Shown piece by piece: positions 51,147 through 63,787 of a stretch of DNA of 64,000 bases. This DNA is from Hydra vulgaris (Eukaryota > Cnidaria > Hydrozoa > Anthoathecata > Hydridae): the NCBI RefSeq assembly GCF_038396675.1, contig NC_088921.1, forward strand, positions 802,501-866,500. The letters run 5' to 3'. The notes beneath the pieces were generated by a model that saw only the letters and a list, made by a program, of their open reading frames with translations, ran no database searches and was not told where the DNA came from. Every line of letters starts with the position of its first letter. Positions within the stretch are counted from its first letter, which is position 1. Position numbers and translations under genes: made by a program.

Positions 51147-51906
51147 TAAGACGAATATTTTAAGACTGTTAGTATAGAGGTGCCTGATGCAGCACATCTT
51201 CGTTGGTAATTTCAAAATTGCAAACATTTATGATTTTTCAAAAGTTTATAAATTTATTACGGATTGTTGTAAATATTTTAAATTATTGATGACTAAAATA
51301 AAATAAACTAAACTATATAATCTCTTTGTTTACACTAAACACTATTATTAATCAAAGTTAAGTTATTTAGAAGAATTTCTTTAAATTTGTAACTAATATT
51401 GCTTTTCTAAATAAGAAATAACAAATATTTTAGATTAAAAATAAAATTATCAAGCTGTAAACAGAAATGGTAATAATATAGTCAATTATATAAATAACTC
51501 GTTGTCCCCAAATGCCTCACAAAAGTAATTTTACTGAAATTAATGCTATTCAAAAAGTTCCATTCCAAACATTCAAAACCAGATTTAAAAAGAGGATAAA
51601 AAATTCTGTCTGAAAAATATAAACTTTTATAAATAAAGCCAATTAGCAATAGTTCAAGATAAATCTTCTGTCATTGCTTAAGAAAAAATGCAAACTTTGT
51701 TTTTCTCCTTGCAACTATGTAATTCTGTTTTAAATGTATTTTGGTACTTTTAATGCCTTTTGGCATTGAAAAGTTAAACTTTTTTTCACTATAATAAAGA
51801 ATAATAATTTAAAATGTTTTATCAAAAAAAATTTTACCTGAGATATAAGGTTTCGGGCATAACTGTCCTGTTATGCCCCACTGTTCCGATATGCCCCGCT
51901 CTACCC

Positions 51907-52132
51907 TAGTTCGTTAGTTTTTCAATTTTATTAACCTTTGAACGAAAAAATTTTAAACTTTTTAAATTTAAATTACAGAAAAATATTTTGTATTATTAAA
52001 ACATTATATTTTTTTACTATGTGTATTTTTTATTCAAAAATCAATTAAAACCACTGCTATTTTAGGACTTAAACTAGGTAATTTCAATGAAAAACGCTGA
52101 GTAATTTGAACATGCTTATATCACACACTGTG
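51907..52132 (+). mobile_element. MITE-A copy 2, right part
   Basis: Matches 20768-20995: ttcgttagtttttcaatttt, aacctttgaacg, ttcaatgaaaaacgctgagt and aatttgaacatgctta. The last 360 bases of the MITE are missing; an AT run follows at 52172. Confidence 0.85.
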
Positions 52133-52161
52133 TCACGAAATGACTTTTAGTTCGAAATTTA

Positions 52162-52171
<10 letters not shown>

Positions 52172-52232
<61 letters not shown>

Positions 52233-52248
52233 TATATATATAAATATA

Positions 52249-52314
<66 letters not shown>
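52172..52314. repeat. (AT)n microsatellite
   Basis: AT alternation with tac and aaa breaks. Confidence 0.93.
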
Positions 52315-52316
<2 letters not shown>

Positions 52317-52383
52317 AATTATGTTAGTGTATTTTACAAATAGAGTGCTCAATGTTCTTAAAGAACAGAGCAATAATTAATTA

Positions 52384-52519
52384 GTAAAAAACACTTATCT
52401 AACTTTTATCTTCTGATTCTAACTTTCACCATCGCTGGATCATCAGCAAGAGGCCTCCTGATGATCCAGCGATGGTGAAACTCCGAGTTGAAGATAAAAG
52501 TTAGATAAGTGTTTTTTAC

Positions 52520-52525
<6 letters not shown>
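52384..52525. mobile_element. Fold-back MITE
   Basis: Arms begin agtaaaaaacacttatctaa and continue through cttttatct; a middle part, caccatcgctggatcatcag, pairs with its complement around a short aggcct centre. Followed by an (AT)n run at 52526-52588. Confidence 0.75.
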
Positions 52526-52589
<64 letters not shown>

Positions 52590-52979
52590 TAGTTATATAT
52601 ATATAACTTTTAATCTAACACCATTATACGCTCAATACAATTTCTACTTGATCATTTTCACAATACTCGCAATGAACAATGAAAAAATATATAAACAACA
52701 ACAACATCATTAGCAAAAGCAATATGTTGTTTCTTACCAACACGTTAGTTGAAACAATTTAAATCTTATACCAAATCAAATCTAAACAAAACTTTTGTAA
52801 GTCAAATCGATTTTTTTTGTGTTCAATTGGATAAATGCTTTTCTTCTGGCAATTTCTTGTTCTGAGATTTCTTTTGTTGCGTCAATTGGATAAAAATTTC
52901 TAAAAGATTTGTTATGTTTGATTTGTTAGCCATTTTCATTATTATAATATTTTAATTGTGTGCGTTTGGTACCGTGTAC

Positions 52980-53571
52980 TTCATATTCATAAACCTTTAC
53001 ACCAGAAGAGTAGCATTGTACAGATGTATCACGGAAGAAGTAACATTATTACAGACAAAGAAAGAACAAGAAATCACGATACAAGTATTTGATCACTATT
53101 TATCCATACAATAAAGATCAATACTATAAAACGAAAAATGTTATTCTTGGGTCACTTGGTAGGACTTCATTGTTGACCTTGTAAATATACTTTAAAGAAG
53201 AAGAAGAAAAAAAATGCAACACATGAAGAAATTAGTCGTAAATATAGAAAACGGAGTAGAATGATTAATATCAAGTAATATTCATTGAATGAAGATTACT
53301 TGACCATATATTTTGATTTTGAGAAAGTGAAATTTATTTAAAAATCACAGACAAAAGTTGCATGAGCACCTTCAACAAAGCAACTTAAAACTATGGCAAA
53401 AGAAATGTCTAAGTTTCAACAGCGGTTCTCTGAGACCTTAAGGTCTTCTTAGAGTGACCGCGCTCTTTATATTTATCGTTAACTTTTCCAAGTGTAAATT
53501 TTCTCTTTTATATTAGTATCTTAAACTTTGGTATTTTAAATCAAGTAGTAAAGAACGCAAAAAAAAAAAAA
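52980..53571 (+). mobile_element. Retroposon R1, copy 2, with poly(A)
   Basis: Plus-strand copy of the element at 4725-5375, ending in gcaaaaaaaaaaaaaa at 53558-53571. The middle (53410-53460) holds tttcaacagcggttctctga and the hairpin gaccttaaggtcttc. The 5' limit is set by the end of detectable homology and is approximate. Confidence 0.7.
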
Positions 53572-53597
53572 ATATTGGCAGAGAGAAAAATGTCAGT

Positions 53598-53990
53598 TTA
53601 ATTAGAATTGATATCTAAAAGAGTCTTAGGAAAAAGGAGAACAAAAAAAAACAAAAAGGGGTGATAAAGTGCCAAGCAAATGCTTGTCAAGGATTGATCA
53701 GGTAATTTAAACCTAATTTCTTGACAAATAGGTAAACTGATGTGTATGTATACCCCCGGGCCAATCTTGTGACAATTGGAGTTTTGGAGAAGGAAAAGAT
53801 AGTACTTATCAACACTGAGGTCTGAAGAAGGAACAGCAGAATTTAAATTAGTACCAAAAAGACCAACCAAGTCTGGTAAATTTAGCAAGAGGTCAAGTTC
53901 AACTAATGGAAAGTTGCTTTGCAGACCACAAACCTTCGTGAAGGATATATTTTACCAGTTAGGTGATGATTTTTTAAGTTTGTTATTTTA
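53598..53990 (-). pseudogene. LINE endonuclease fragment
   Basis: A 96-residue minus-strand frame reads LPDLVGLFGTNLNSAVPSS, HKIGPGVYIHISLPICQEIR, PDQSLTSICLALYHP and FFFVLLFPKTLLD. The order PDL-x-L-ETNL, then GVYV, then PDQSY-C-RL-LLH, then FFLYRSPSS belongs to LINE apurinic-type endonucleases. The catalytic Glu of ETNL is replaced by Gly (FGTNL), so it is inactive. It lies 26 bases beyond the R1 poly(A) end. The rest of the LINE was not found. Confidence 0.7.
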
Positions 53991-55904
53991 ATTTACTTGG
54001 GACATAAATTATATATAATTTATATATGATATAATTTACGCCTCAAACATAATTCGCTACTAATTATATAAGAATTAATGCTTCCTGAGCGGTGATACCT
54101 TAGAAAATTTAAATAGTAGATTTAGACCTTAAATTTCTTGATTATGAGCCGAGTGTTTTACCACTACTCTACTACTGCATTTTGAATTTATCAATTAATT
54201 CTTAATTAGTTAAAAACAAAACATTTAATTTGTCATTAAAAGAAGTATAGAAATATTGAAGTTAATTACATATGACTTATAGAAAAATATTTGCTCAGTT
54301 TCAAATAATTTCTAATAATTCTAAGAATTATTTTGTAATTTTTTTTTATTAAGTTTAAATGTTTATTTTATCTCTTATTTATAAAATTTGATTTTTGTTT
54401 CTCAAGTAAATTTCTTTATTTTTTCTCTTTGTAATTATTAGTTTGTATGGATATAATGGCCTTTTTGCATTGTCTTTTTATTATATTTCCGTTATATCTT
54501 TAAATGCGAATGTAAATCGTTTATACTTTTATCACCATTGATGATCTAGAAAGTTTCCACTTGAATTAAATATTGTTTTTTTGCACAAACAACAGGTCCA
54601 ATAATAATTTAATTGCCAAACTTAGCATTAAAAACAGCTTAATTGAAAGATTTTGTTGAGAGTATTTTACAGAAAAGTTTCGTGTTTCATGAATTAAAGA
54701 AAAGTTGACTTATTCGTACATTAAGCACGACATCTCAAGCAATGAGCTTAGAGTTGTCTCAGTCCTTTAAATTAGCCTAAAGTCGTAGCTTCAATGATGT
54801 CCGGGGTATATTTTAAAAAATTTATTGGATGTTCCCTCCCCACCCCCACCCCAACCACCACCAAAATATAAAGAATAAGAAAAATGAAGCTAATATTACT
54901 AGAATATACAAAATAATTTAAAAATTCTGTATTTAAGACAGTTCACGGATCAAGCAATTAAACACACGAAGAAAAAAGTTGATACGTGTACCTAGGACTG
55001 GTATAAAACTATATACTAGTTGTAACAATTTATTAAATATACGAAAATAAAAGTTAAACAAAAAATAACTAAGAAAGAATAGCTTTTTAAACCTCACATG
55101 ATTTAAAAGTTATTCAAAGGGCGTATCATAAAACGTAAACACTGATTTTTGAAGAAAAGAAAAAATACGTGGTCTCTATGTGTCGAATTATCTTCCGTAA
55201 AAATGGTCTAAGGAATCAGTAATCGATTTAATCATATTAAATTGAAACAAAATCGAAAATTGAAATATAATAACAAAGTAAACAATTTTCATTTCTTTAT
55301 AGGATGTTGTCTTTTTTTTATTTGGCATACTGATAATTTTTATGCGTCATCTAATGACGCAAAAACCTGAAGCCGGGGGAAAACCTAACCGGGTCTCCCA
55401 CCCTCTGTGCGCCCCTGATGATGAGAAGTCATAATAAAAGTACATGGTATATTAATGAATTGTTTTTAAATTAGTTTTTATAGAAGTCATAATTTTTACT
55501 TCATACTTATTGAAAATATCCAAATTATAAATTAACTTTTTGTTTTGCGTTTTCGAAGATTTGCAAATTACGCTTTAAGTTAATTGCAATTTTGCAATAA
55601 TTGCAAAACGCTTTAAGTTAATTGCAAATTACGCTTTAAGTTAAAAAAGTCATTAAAAGTATATATCAAGATAAATTTTTTAGAGATATATTTATCATAA
55701 TTTTATTTTTAAGAATTAATTATCGATATTAGAGATATGAGAGAGAATTTTAAATAGAATTTTAGATTTTAAGAGTTATCGATTTTTAAGAGTTATCGAT
55801 TTATCGTATTTTAACTTTTTTTATTATTAGCTAACTTGTCTGTAAATATTCAGCAGAAAAAGTTTTTTTATTGGAAAATTACTCGAAAAGTTAAGTTATA
55901 TGCA
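53991..55904. other. No gene recognised
   Basis: AT-rich. Small marks only: a C-rich patch at 54835-54866, a GC patch at 55370-55420 (ccgggggaaaacctaaccgg), and three copies of aattgcaaattacgctttaa-type sequence at 55560-55645. No motif-bearing frame was found. Confidence 0.4.
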
Positions 55905-56056
55905 TTAATTTGTATGCGCTAATTTATATGCGTTCATTTATTTGCGTTCATTTATATGCTTTCATTTATATGCGTTCATTTATGTGCGTTCATTTATATG
56001 CGTTAATTTAAATGCGTTAATTTAAATGCGTTAGTTTAAATGCGTTAATTTATATG
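55905..56056. repeat. 14-bp tandem repeat, about 11 copies
   Basis: Unit atttatatgcgttc with drift to aatttaaatgcgtt in the later copies. Two inverted units (taacgcatata) follow at 56075-56100. Confidence 0.85.
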
Positions 56057-56109
56057 CCATAACTAAATCATATCAATTAACGCATATAGTTTAACGCATA
56101 TAAATTATA

Positions 56110-57059
56110 TCCATTATAAATTATATGAGTTAGTTTAAAACTTAAGTTTAATTCCTTTTAAAGATAAGTCGATGCACAGTGGGCCAGAATTCACTTTTAC
56201 TGGACAAAACAAATAACTTGTCATACAAAAAAGATTTAAGAACCATTTTTGCATTGTTTACTAATTTGAGGATTGCCGTTTCAATGGTGACATTAGTTTT
56301 GGGTTGCAACGGACACCTAAGTTGCTTAGCAACCACATAATTTATTAACCTTATAACACATTTTATTAATATATATATACTGGAAAATGTAATAACTTTA
56401 TTGGATTAATCCAATTAAATTATTACACGAGAGTAACTTACAGGGGAGTAATTACTCCTGTAATTACCACATTTTTATACTACGCATGTTGCAGTACTAT
56501 CGATTTTTTCATTCGATTGATAATGACACCTGAAATGACAAAAGTCCATTTTGCATAGTTACTAGCTTATGTAACTTTTCTCAAAGCATCAATGTTATAA
56601 CCTTGACTAATATTAATGTGGCAGTCAGATTAAAAATTATTTTATGCATTTAAAAAAATTTAGCACATTCCCAATTACTGAAAATAAATATTTTTATGCA
56701 ATTCTAGGGCTCTATTTTATATTTCATGAAACCACTACATAATCTATATAAAAAGGAACCAAAAGCTAAAACCTGTTTGTGTAAATAATAATCCAAAAAT
56801 TTTGATTTTAAATTATTTTTCGAACCTAAACTCATATATTCTGATAATTGTAAAACAGCTTTAGCTTCATTTTCTTTACAATTTTGACGCAAACTACAAC
56901 CTGATGCAAAAAATAGTTTTTAGGATGAAAATGATGCAACTAATGACGTCAATCTTCTTTTCTTTGTTTTACTACTTAAAGTATCAAAACTCACCTGGCG
57001 CATGCCAGATACTACAGTTGGATAAGAGCATAGTTTTCTTTATCAATGGACCCAGTAAG
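56110..57059. other. No gene recognised
   Basis: Two short minus-strand open frames (56148-56336 and 56704-56892, about 60 residues each) have ordinary composition but no motif I can name. They could be exons or chance. An inverted word pair around 56396-56470 (aataactttattgg, then taattacc) is minor. Confidence 0.35.
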
Positions 57060-57215
57060 GAACTTGAAATCATATTGATATCATAATGATATCAAACTAT
57101 AATATTTATGATATCATGATATGAGGCGTTGATATGATATGGTACGATATCATGATATGAGACGTTTATGATATCAACATAATATCAAAATGAAATCACG
57201 CATTGATATCATTCT
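57060..57215. repeat. TGATATCA motif cluster
   Basis: Six gatatc palindromes in about 155 bp, with atgatatgaggcgtt and atgatatgagacgtt as a longer repeated phrase. A second cluster of five lies at about 60965-61190. Confidence 0.7.
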
Positions 57216-58489
57216 GAACTCGAAACTTAATTTCAAAATATGAGAAGTTTACGCAAAACTTGTAATCATAATATTTTCGCTATAATTATTTTATTTAAAT
57301 ATATTTTAATAAAAAAATATTGTATTATTTTTTTAAATGATTATGTTTTTATAAATAATACTTTATAACTATTTTTAACTATTTTCTATTTATTTAGTAA
57401 AGTTAAATTATATTGTATAAAGAAACATTTTTGATGAAATTGATTGATGTCCTATTGTATATATTTAAATATAAATTCAATATTATATAACATAAAGCTT
57501 AGAAAAAAAGCCAATATAATTCTTAAGAGTTTTATTTGAAAAAATAATAGATAGAAAATAATCAGGTACAGCCATATACATATTTGAAGATGGATCTTTG
57601 ACAGATATATATTCAGAGAGATAGAGATATGGGCTCGGCTATAGCATCGCTTTAACTTTACAATTGGGTTTTTGACAGATATACAGATTAGATCACTTTT
57701 TGAATATTGTATTCTTCCACTTTTCCAAATAAAATTTAGGTTTATTTATCGTATGAAAACAATGGTGCGAGCTAAAAATAATAAACAAATATATTAGCTA
57801 CCAAAAAAAAATTGTAAATTACCAAAATAAAAATAATTTTTACTTTTTCAAAACTTTTGTCTTATACTAAGTCATATAATTTTTTTTTTTTTTTTGATAA
57901 GTGTTTATTATTGCCATCACAAAAGCTTCATTGCTTTGCAATTCAAATTGCAACTATAAACCTAGAAAACCAAGAAAAAAAATGACATTGACATTACATC
58001 TTAGACTTTAACAAAAAAATTAAAGAATGTTACAAAATTAGTTCAGCTTTTATAAGTTTACAGTAAAAGTTTAACGCCACTCATAAAACTGGGCCAACCT
58101 TAGTATTAAAAAAACACTAATAAACAGTCCCAACAAATTTATAAAAGATATAATATAATTTAACTTCGTTCAAAAAATTCAAAAAGTTCAAATAATCTTT
58201 TATTTTAAAATATAAAAATACATATTAGTATAAATCATATAAAATATAAAATATATATATATAATATAAATATTAGTAATGACGTAAATATAAATAAATT
58301 TTGTTCTGGAAAGTTTTCAGTACTAAGTGGTACTATATAATTGACAGTGCTGTCAATTATATAACAACAAAGTTTAACAAATAATGATCTTCCAAAACTC
58401 TGGAAAAAAAGCGCAGACTCATAATAGAACATATCATTGTACCAATATATATATATATATAAATAATAACACATTTAGATGTGTATATA
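57216..58489. other. No gene recognised
   Basis: AT-rich. A perfect small hairpin (tatataattgaca, loop gtgc) is at 58333-58363. Confidence 0.4.
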
Positions 58490-58523
58490 TTTAAATAACT
58501 TGGTTGATCGCAAATAGTTTTAC

Positions 58524-58576
<53 letters not shown>

Positions 58577-58710
58577 AATATATAAATATATATACATATA
58601 CTTTGTATATATATATATATATTTATATATTTATATATATATAAATATATAAATATATATACATATACTTTGTATATATATTTATATATTTATATATTTA
58701 TATAATGTAA
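58490..58710. repeat. AT-rich palindromic repeat
   Basis: AT alternation with the phrase atacatatactttgtatata occurring twice (58590 and 58662) inside runs of tatatttatatatttata. The block is both tandem and inverted. Confidence 0.8.
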
Positions 58711-60599
58711 AATTGTTGATTTTGTAATAATACTCACGCAAGCAGTAGGAGAAGAAGGGGGACATAAAAAGTATACAGGTGTGTACAATGGGAGGGGGTT
58801 CCTTAACCAGTGGTTTTACTGCATACATACTTTATGGATGTCCCCCAAGATTACTTAACTCTCCCATGAAGTCTTTCAAGTGTTCAAAACTAGCTGATTT
58901 ACTAGTTTGACACTAGATTGGCAAGAGAAACATATTTGCACTTTTGAGGATTGGCAGTCTGTCAATGGTTAAAGACTAACTTCACGAAGTTTATATTATT
59001 GCTTAGATCTCAAAATACTATCTTTTATCCTAAAATACGTTTACTCACCAACTAAATCAACAGTAATGATGAAATATAATGCAACTAAATGCAGTTAAAG
59101 AAAAATAAAAAATAACAACTAAATAAAAATAAGATAACTGCAAAGAAACATCAAAAGTAAAGTATTAAATGCAAATAATTAAGTTTTAAATAAGTCCAAT
59201 AAATTAAATATCTTGGAGGATTTACAAGCCTAACGTTATAGTAACATCTGAGTTTTTAGGCATTTTCAATAGCGTCACAACTTGTGCTGGAAGATTTACA
59301 TCAAAGTGATTACAATGTAAGTAACTAATTTAAGTAACTACATTGTAATCACTTTTGTGTAGTATTGTAAAATATTAGTGTTATTATAGTAAAATATTTT
59401 GATTACTTTCATAATTACTGCTTTTACTATCGGTGGTAAGTTCTTAAATCCTTTCTGATGCATTTATGGATTTCAGTCCTATTAAGTCCTTCTACTAAGT
59501 CCTATTAACTGTTTATTTAAGCAACCATAATTTTTAACTTCTACATTTACAACATAGTTACAAAGGGTATTAATAACTATGGTAATTTAAAAGTCTTCCT
59601 ACAAGAATTCCTGAATCATTTGTGCTTTCCTCCTACTTATGGAACCTCTTAAATGAGTTATGTCTAAAAATTTCACTTATTTAATAATGCTTATTTATGA
59701 ATGCTTTGTAAATAATACTTATTTATGAATGCTTTGTAAAAATATTGTTCAAATAAACATTCAAAAAAATTGAATGCCATAGGCTTGTTTACTCTGAGAA
59801 TATAAAAAAAAGAGATTCGTTCCAATTATACAAACTTTTGCATGACATTGACAAAATAAATATTCGAAAACGTTTTCCACTTATTAAAACTATTTAAGAG
59901 GTGATTGCTTTAGGACTCTTAGAGCTGCAATAATATTAAAGATGACTCTTAAAGCTGCAATTATGTTAAAAAAGAAACGCTCCTTCTTAATAAAAGAGAG
60001 CATATCCTTTTTATCAGAGTTTTAGATTCATCGAGCTCACTTTCAGTTAAAGGTTAAACAACAAAAACAGCTTTCAATTAATGGCTGAGTTGCAATCAAA
60101 CAAAAATGCTGTAATACTATAACAAATAGAATGCAAAAGAACACATTCACTGAGTCTGTCTAACACAGCCTAAACTACAACTACTATTACTACTAATATG
60201 TACTTAATTAACACGTTCATATTAATATTTTGAATATGAATTTAGTTATAAATTGTCTATATAGGATAATGAAAGCAGGTGATGCAGCTTGATTTTTTGC
60301 ACGATCAATTACCAAAAATGATGTTATTTATAATCGTTATCTTAAATACTAGTAACCTTTTTTAAATAAATACTTAAATCTTAGCCGTATAAAGACTAAA
60401 ATATAACTCTAGAATAGTTAGAGTGTTTTCGAATTAGAATAGATGATGTGGCATATTATTAAAATATTCTGCAACATATTCGTATTAAAAATAAGTCATC
60501 AAAAACAAATACTTTAATCTTTAATTTTATTGCTTTAAATGCAGTTGATTTTTTAATTTTTTTTTCATTGCAGCTGACGATAAAACAAGTTTAAAGTTT
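58711..60599. other. No gene recognised
   Basis: Contains a hairpin at 59303-59353 (arms aaagtgattacaatgta), a 28-bp tandem duplication at 59687-59742 (atttatgaatgctttgtaaa), and a near-duplicate of ctcttagagctgcaataat at 59918-59965. No coding motif. Confidence 0.4.
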
Positions 60600-60825
60600 C
60601 ATGTACTTGCAGAGCTGTCCTGAAGAGATTTTTTATGGGGGAGGAGGGGGGGTTGTATGAACTTTTTGCCAATGAGAGACACCAAAACAAAAAAGATCCT
60701 CAATACTTCCAATTTGCAAACTATAGTTCAAAACTTGCTCAATGTGCCAACTTAAATGCATATATGACAGCTTTGGAAGCGTTGGGACACCCCTAAATCC
60801 ATCGTTCGGTTCGGCCCTGTGTATT
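60600..60825 (+). repeat. Repeat R2, copy 2
   Basis: Same orientation as 12770-12972; see shared words there. It begins with a G-rich patch (gggggaggagggggggtt). Confidence 0.75.
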
Positions 60826-61244
60826 TGGTTTTACCATTATTTTGTACTTTTTAGCATATCTTTCAGCCATCTTGAAAGTAATTGTCAATTCTTGTAAGAC
60901 GTTTTCCGGCAAAGTAGCATGAATGTAAGCAACTTTTATTTCACATCATAGCATGACAAATTCTTGATATCATAATAAAATTATAATATGAGTTCATAAA
61001 TCAAAACTTACTATTCGCACATTAAAAGAGAAAATCATAACTTTTACTGCGTTTTGTAACTAGTAAATGAAATTCTGCAATAAATTAAGTTTATTTACCG
61101 AAGTTATGATATCACTATGATATCATTATTTGATATCATAGCTTGAGAAGATTTTGAAATCATTCTTATGTCACATTGATATCGCGTCTGGACAGAGGAA
61201 GCAGCTTGATGAATTTTTTTGTTATCAATTACAAATTTTTTTTT

Positions 61245-61424
61245 TGTTATTAAGGTGCCTTAAGAAGACCAAATAGTCTTGTCACAGAACACCGCGGAAG
61301 TGCATTTAACTAGGAAGTTGACGCCTCCTTCCCTACCGTGACGCAAATATATGTCCAGAGTTTGTTTCAAACCTGGATCTTCTGCTTCGAAAGTAAGCGC
61401 TCTAACCACTGCGCCAAGGCCACA
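61245..61424 (-). mobile_element. tRNA-derived SINE with a conserved central block
   Basis: Minus strand begins gtggccttggcgcagtggtt with agagcgc (box A, 61424-61398) and reaches box B caggtttgaaacaaac (about 61368-61353). The cloverleaf T arm is off by several bases, so it is a SINE head and not a tRNA gene. After it comes a body with ccgcggtgttctgtgacaag and the hairpin gactatttggtcttc, which is also in retroposon R1. Ends near ttaaggcacctta. A pol III internal promoter is implied. Confidence 0.8.
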
Positions 61425-62139
61425 CATTGCTCAGCTAATGTTTTTAAAAGTGAAAAATTATAAAACAGTACTTATAATGTTTATTTTTTAATATTTGAAT
61501 TATAAAACTTACTTTTTTTTCATAAAAAACTCTGCCATTTTAAGAGTTCTGTAAACAACGTGAAAACAAATGGTTTGAGATTGAGAACGGAACGTATAAA
61601 TTAAATACGCGTTATATTACTAGTTACCAGGCTACTTATAAGCTTTTCACTGAGAAAACAAAGGTGCGCATCCTATTTGCTAAATCTCCTTAATTAAATT
61701 ATCACTACCTCTCAGACTAGCTTCAGCTCTGAATCTTTCAGCGCTTGTATAGTCCTGGTGAGCTTCTATGTTAAAATTTTTTCCATGCGCAAAGGCCCGG
61801 GGAAGAGTCGTATTGTACTTCCCCATATTTTTGCAACAAAATCTCGCAACTAATTTTTTCTTCTCTCCGAAACAGCTAAAGCTTTAAAACTTTCAGTAGT
61901 TGTAGTCGAGTTTAGTTGATTTTGCAATTGCATTCGTATGTTAACGTTGTTCAAGTTATCTTCATTATTAATTCTTATTCATAAAATGACATTCTAAAAA
62001 GTATATTTAAAGAAAGTCTTGATTCCTTTAAAGAAGTTTATAACTGAAACTTTTCAATAACATATAAAAAATTTGTATTTTAATTACTTAGTGAGTTATA
62101 CGTATTTGATTCATAAAATGAAATTAAATATATTTATTA
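61425..62139. other. No gene recognised
   Basis: Somewhat GC-richer around 61610-61880; no motif seen on either strand. Confidence 0.4.
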
Positions 62140-62645
62140 TGCCGCGTTTCGTAAGTTTTTTTCCTATAAGAATTGTTTCGCTAGTTGCGGTGCGAAAGAG
62201 TTTTGTTTCGAAAGAAATTTAGTTTTTTATCACTATTTTAAAAAATAAATTCTTAAAATGTTCATATGTTGCAATACTAAAAATAAGATTTTATTACAAA
62301 CATTTTGGTACATAAAAATTTTATTTTTCACAATTATATCCGTTTGACGAACAAAATTTTTTTATAGACTTTGAAACGTGGTTTAGCGAAAGAGCTCGTT
62401 TTACAAGTGCGACTTCCGTAAGCACTACTTTCGTATGCAGTGCTTTCGTGTGTAAAATAGTTTTATTTCGTAATTCAACTTGCGAAAGGCTACATTTCGT
62501 AAGTAGTATTTGCGAAATGAACATCGACGGTTTTTTTGTTTTGTAAAATTCGCGACGAAAAAAATAAATTCCTGATTCTCAATATCCTTTCGAAAGAATT
62601 TTATTTTTTCGGAACCGTACGAAATATTCCGGTTAACAACTCTAC
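62140..62645. repeat. TTTCG/CGAAA motif cluster
   Basis: About sixteen TTCG or CGAA words in 500 bp, often as tttcgtaagt, ctttcgtatg, cttgcgaaagg or ctttcgaaag, in both orientations. CpG is far denser than in the neighbours. No coding content (a 67-residue minus frame here is chance). May be the subterminal region of an unnamed element. Confidence 0.6.
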
Positions 62646-63029
62646 TGTCTCTGTAATATTTTTAAATAGTTTTAACTACAACCGAGTAGTTTCTAATTAA
62701 GATGATTAACGGGGATATCCGAGTTTTACAGAACCAAATTTTGTCCTATAAAACTGTACCACATTTTTTAGATCTTTTTTATTAGTTAGCGTAGTGAACA
62801 TAAGTTTTGTTGCGCAACTTTTTAGAATTTGAAATCAACAATTTTTTAAAACTAGCTAAACTTGTTCGGTTTATAATTTTACTAGGCTAGCTTTTGTATT
62901 GAGTTTTTTTTAAATCAAAAATTTTGTTGTACTTAAGGTATGAAATTAATGTCGGAGTAACTATTTTTTGTCATTTTTTTTATACTATTTTTTTATTTTT
63001 TTTCAATAGTAGAAGAAAGAAAGCAATTA

Positions 63030-63428
63030 AATTTTTAAGCAGTACGCAATTATAAAAGATACTTTATTGATGTTGAATGCACAGGGCCTGGATTTTTACA
63101 TGATGCAAAGATGTTTACAAATTCTACTATCAATAAAAAATTATTTGAAGGGATATTACCACAAATATTGCACAGCCTACATGGGTATCGTTCAATTCCT
63201 AACTATTTGATTAGAGGGCTAGCCTACCCAGTAACAAGTTTTTGTATGAAGGAGTTTCAAAGTTTTTCAAATAACAAGGAAGTTTTGTTTATCAAGATGA
63301 TTTGCTCTGCAAGAAACCAGGTGGAGTGTGCATTTGGCAGATTAAAAGCAAGATGGAGAGTTTTAAGGAATAAAGTTGATATAAAAATAGACAATATTCC
63401 TAAAGTTATTTATACTTGTTTAGGTTAA
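63030..63428 (+). pseudogene. PIF/Harbinger transposase, C-terminal half
   Basis: From about 63042 it reads AVRNYKRYFIDVECTGPGFL, HDAKMFTNSTINKKL, RGLAYPVTSFCMKEF, CSARNQVECAFGRLKARWRV and a stop. The GxxHDAxxF, G-x-AYP and ARNxxExAFGRLKxRW blocks are diagnostic of DDE_Tnp_4 in Harbinger. The second catalytic acid, normally in GDxAYP, is replaced (RGLAYP). An acceptor (tttttaag) at 63039 suggests an exon start; the exon with the first Asp was not found upstream. The last Glu (QVECAF) is kept. The protein would act with a Myb/SANT-type partner. Confidence 0.82.
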
Positions 63429-63787
63429 TCCTTAAAAAGTATAGACTGGCTTTAAAAAAAAAAAAGGTCCTTAAAACTAAAATTTACCAACCGACTATAT
63501 TGTGACAAATACCCGACTAGTCGACTAAAAAACCCGATTTTAACCTTCCCACACCCCCATCCCCCGTAAAATCGCCTCTGACCAAGACAGTATTTGCTCT
63601 GATAATAACTCTGAAAGTGGGTATATACGGAAAATGATTACAAAGTATATAGAAGAAAAGTTATTGAGGAGCTGAAAACACAAAAAGTTATTTATAAAAA
63701 GACTATTTTTAGGTAACTGTAACTAATAATAAAAAGTTTTGTTGTTGTACTTTTTTTTACTGTTGTTTACTTTTTTTTTTTTGTTAG

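Larger units (their letters stand above)
46967..51906. mobile_element. Nested element E3 (host of LINE-B copy 2)
   Basis: MITE-A copy 2 breaks at about 46966 and resumes at 51907, so about 4.9 kb was inserted. The right edge is cccactgttccgatatgccc then cgctctaccct, the inverse of TAGGGTAGAGCGGGGCATAT. The left edge is less clear: gtgggtggtggggtggttgg and ggggtaaaatgggacag near 47005-47055 are the same kind of G-rich subterminal motif. It contains LINE-B copy 2, which contains an E4 copy. Confidence 0.65.

Noticed and set aside
62321..62524. 67-residue minus-strand frame
   Set aside because: Created by the TTTCG motif cluster; the repeated words explain the residues.
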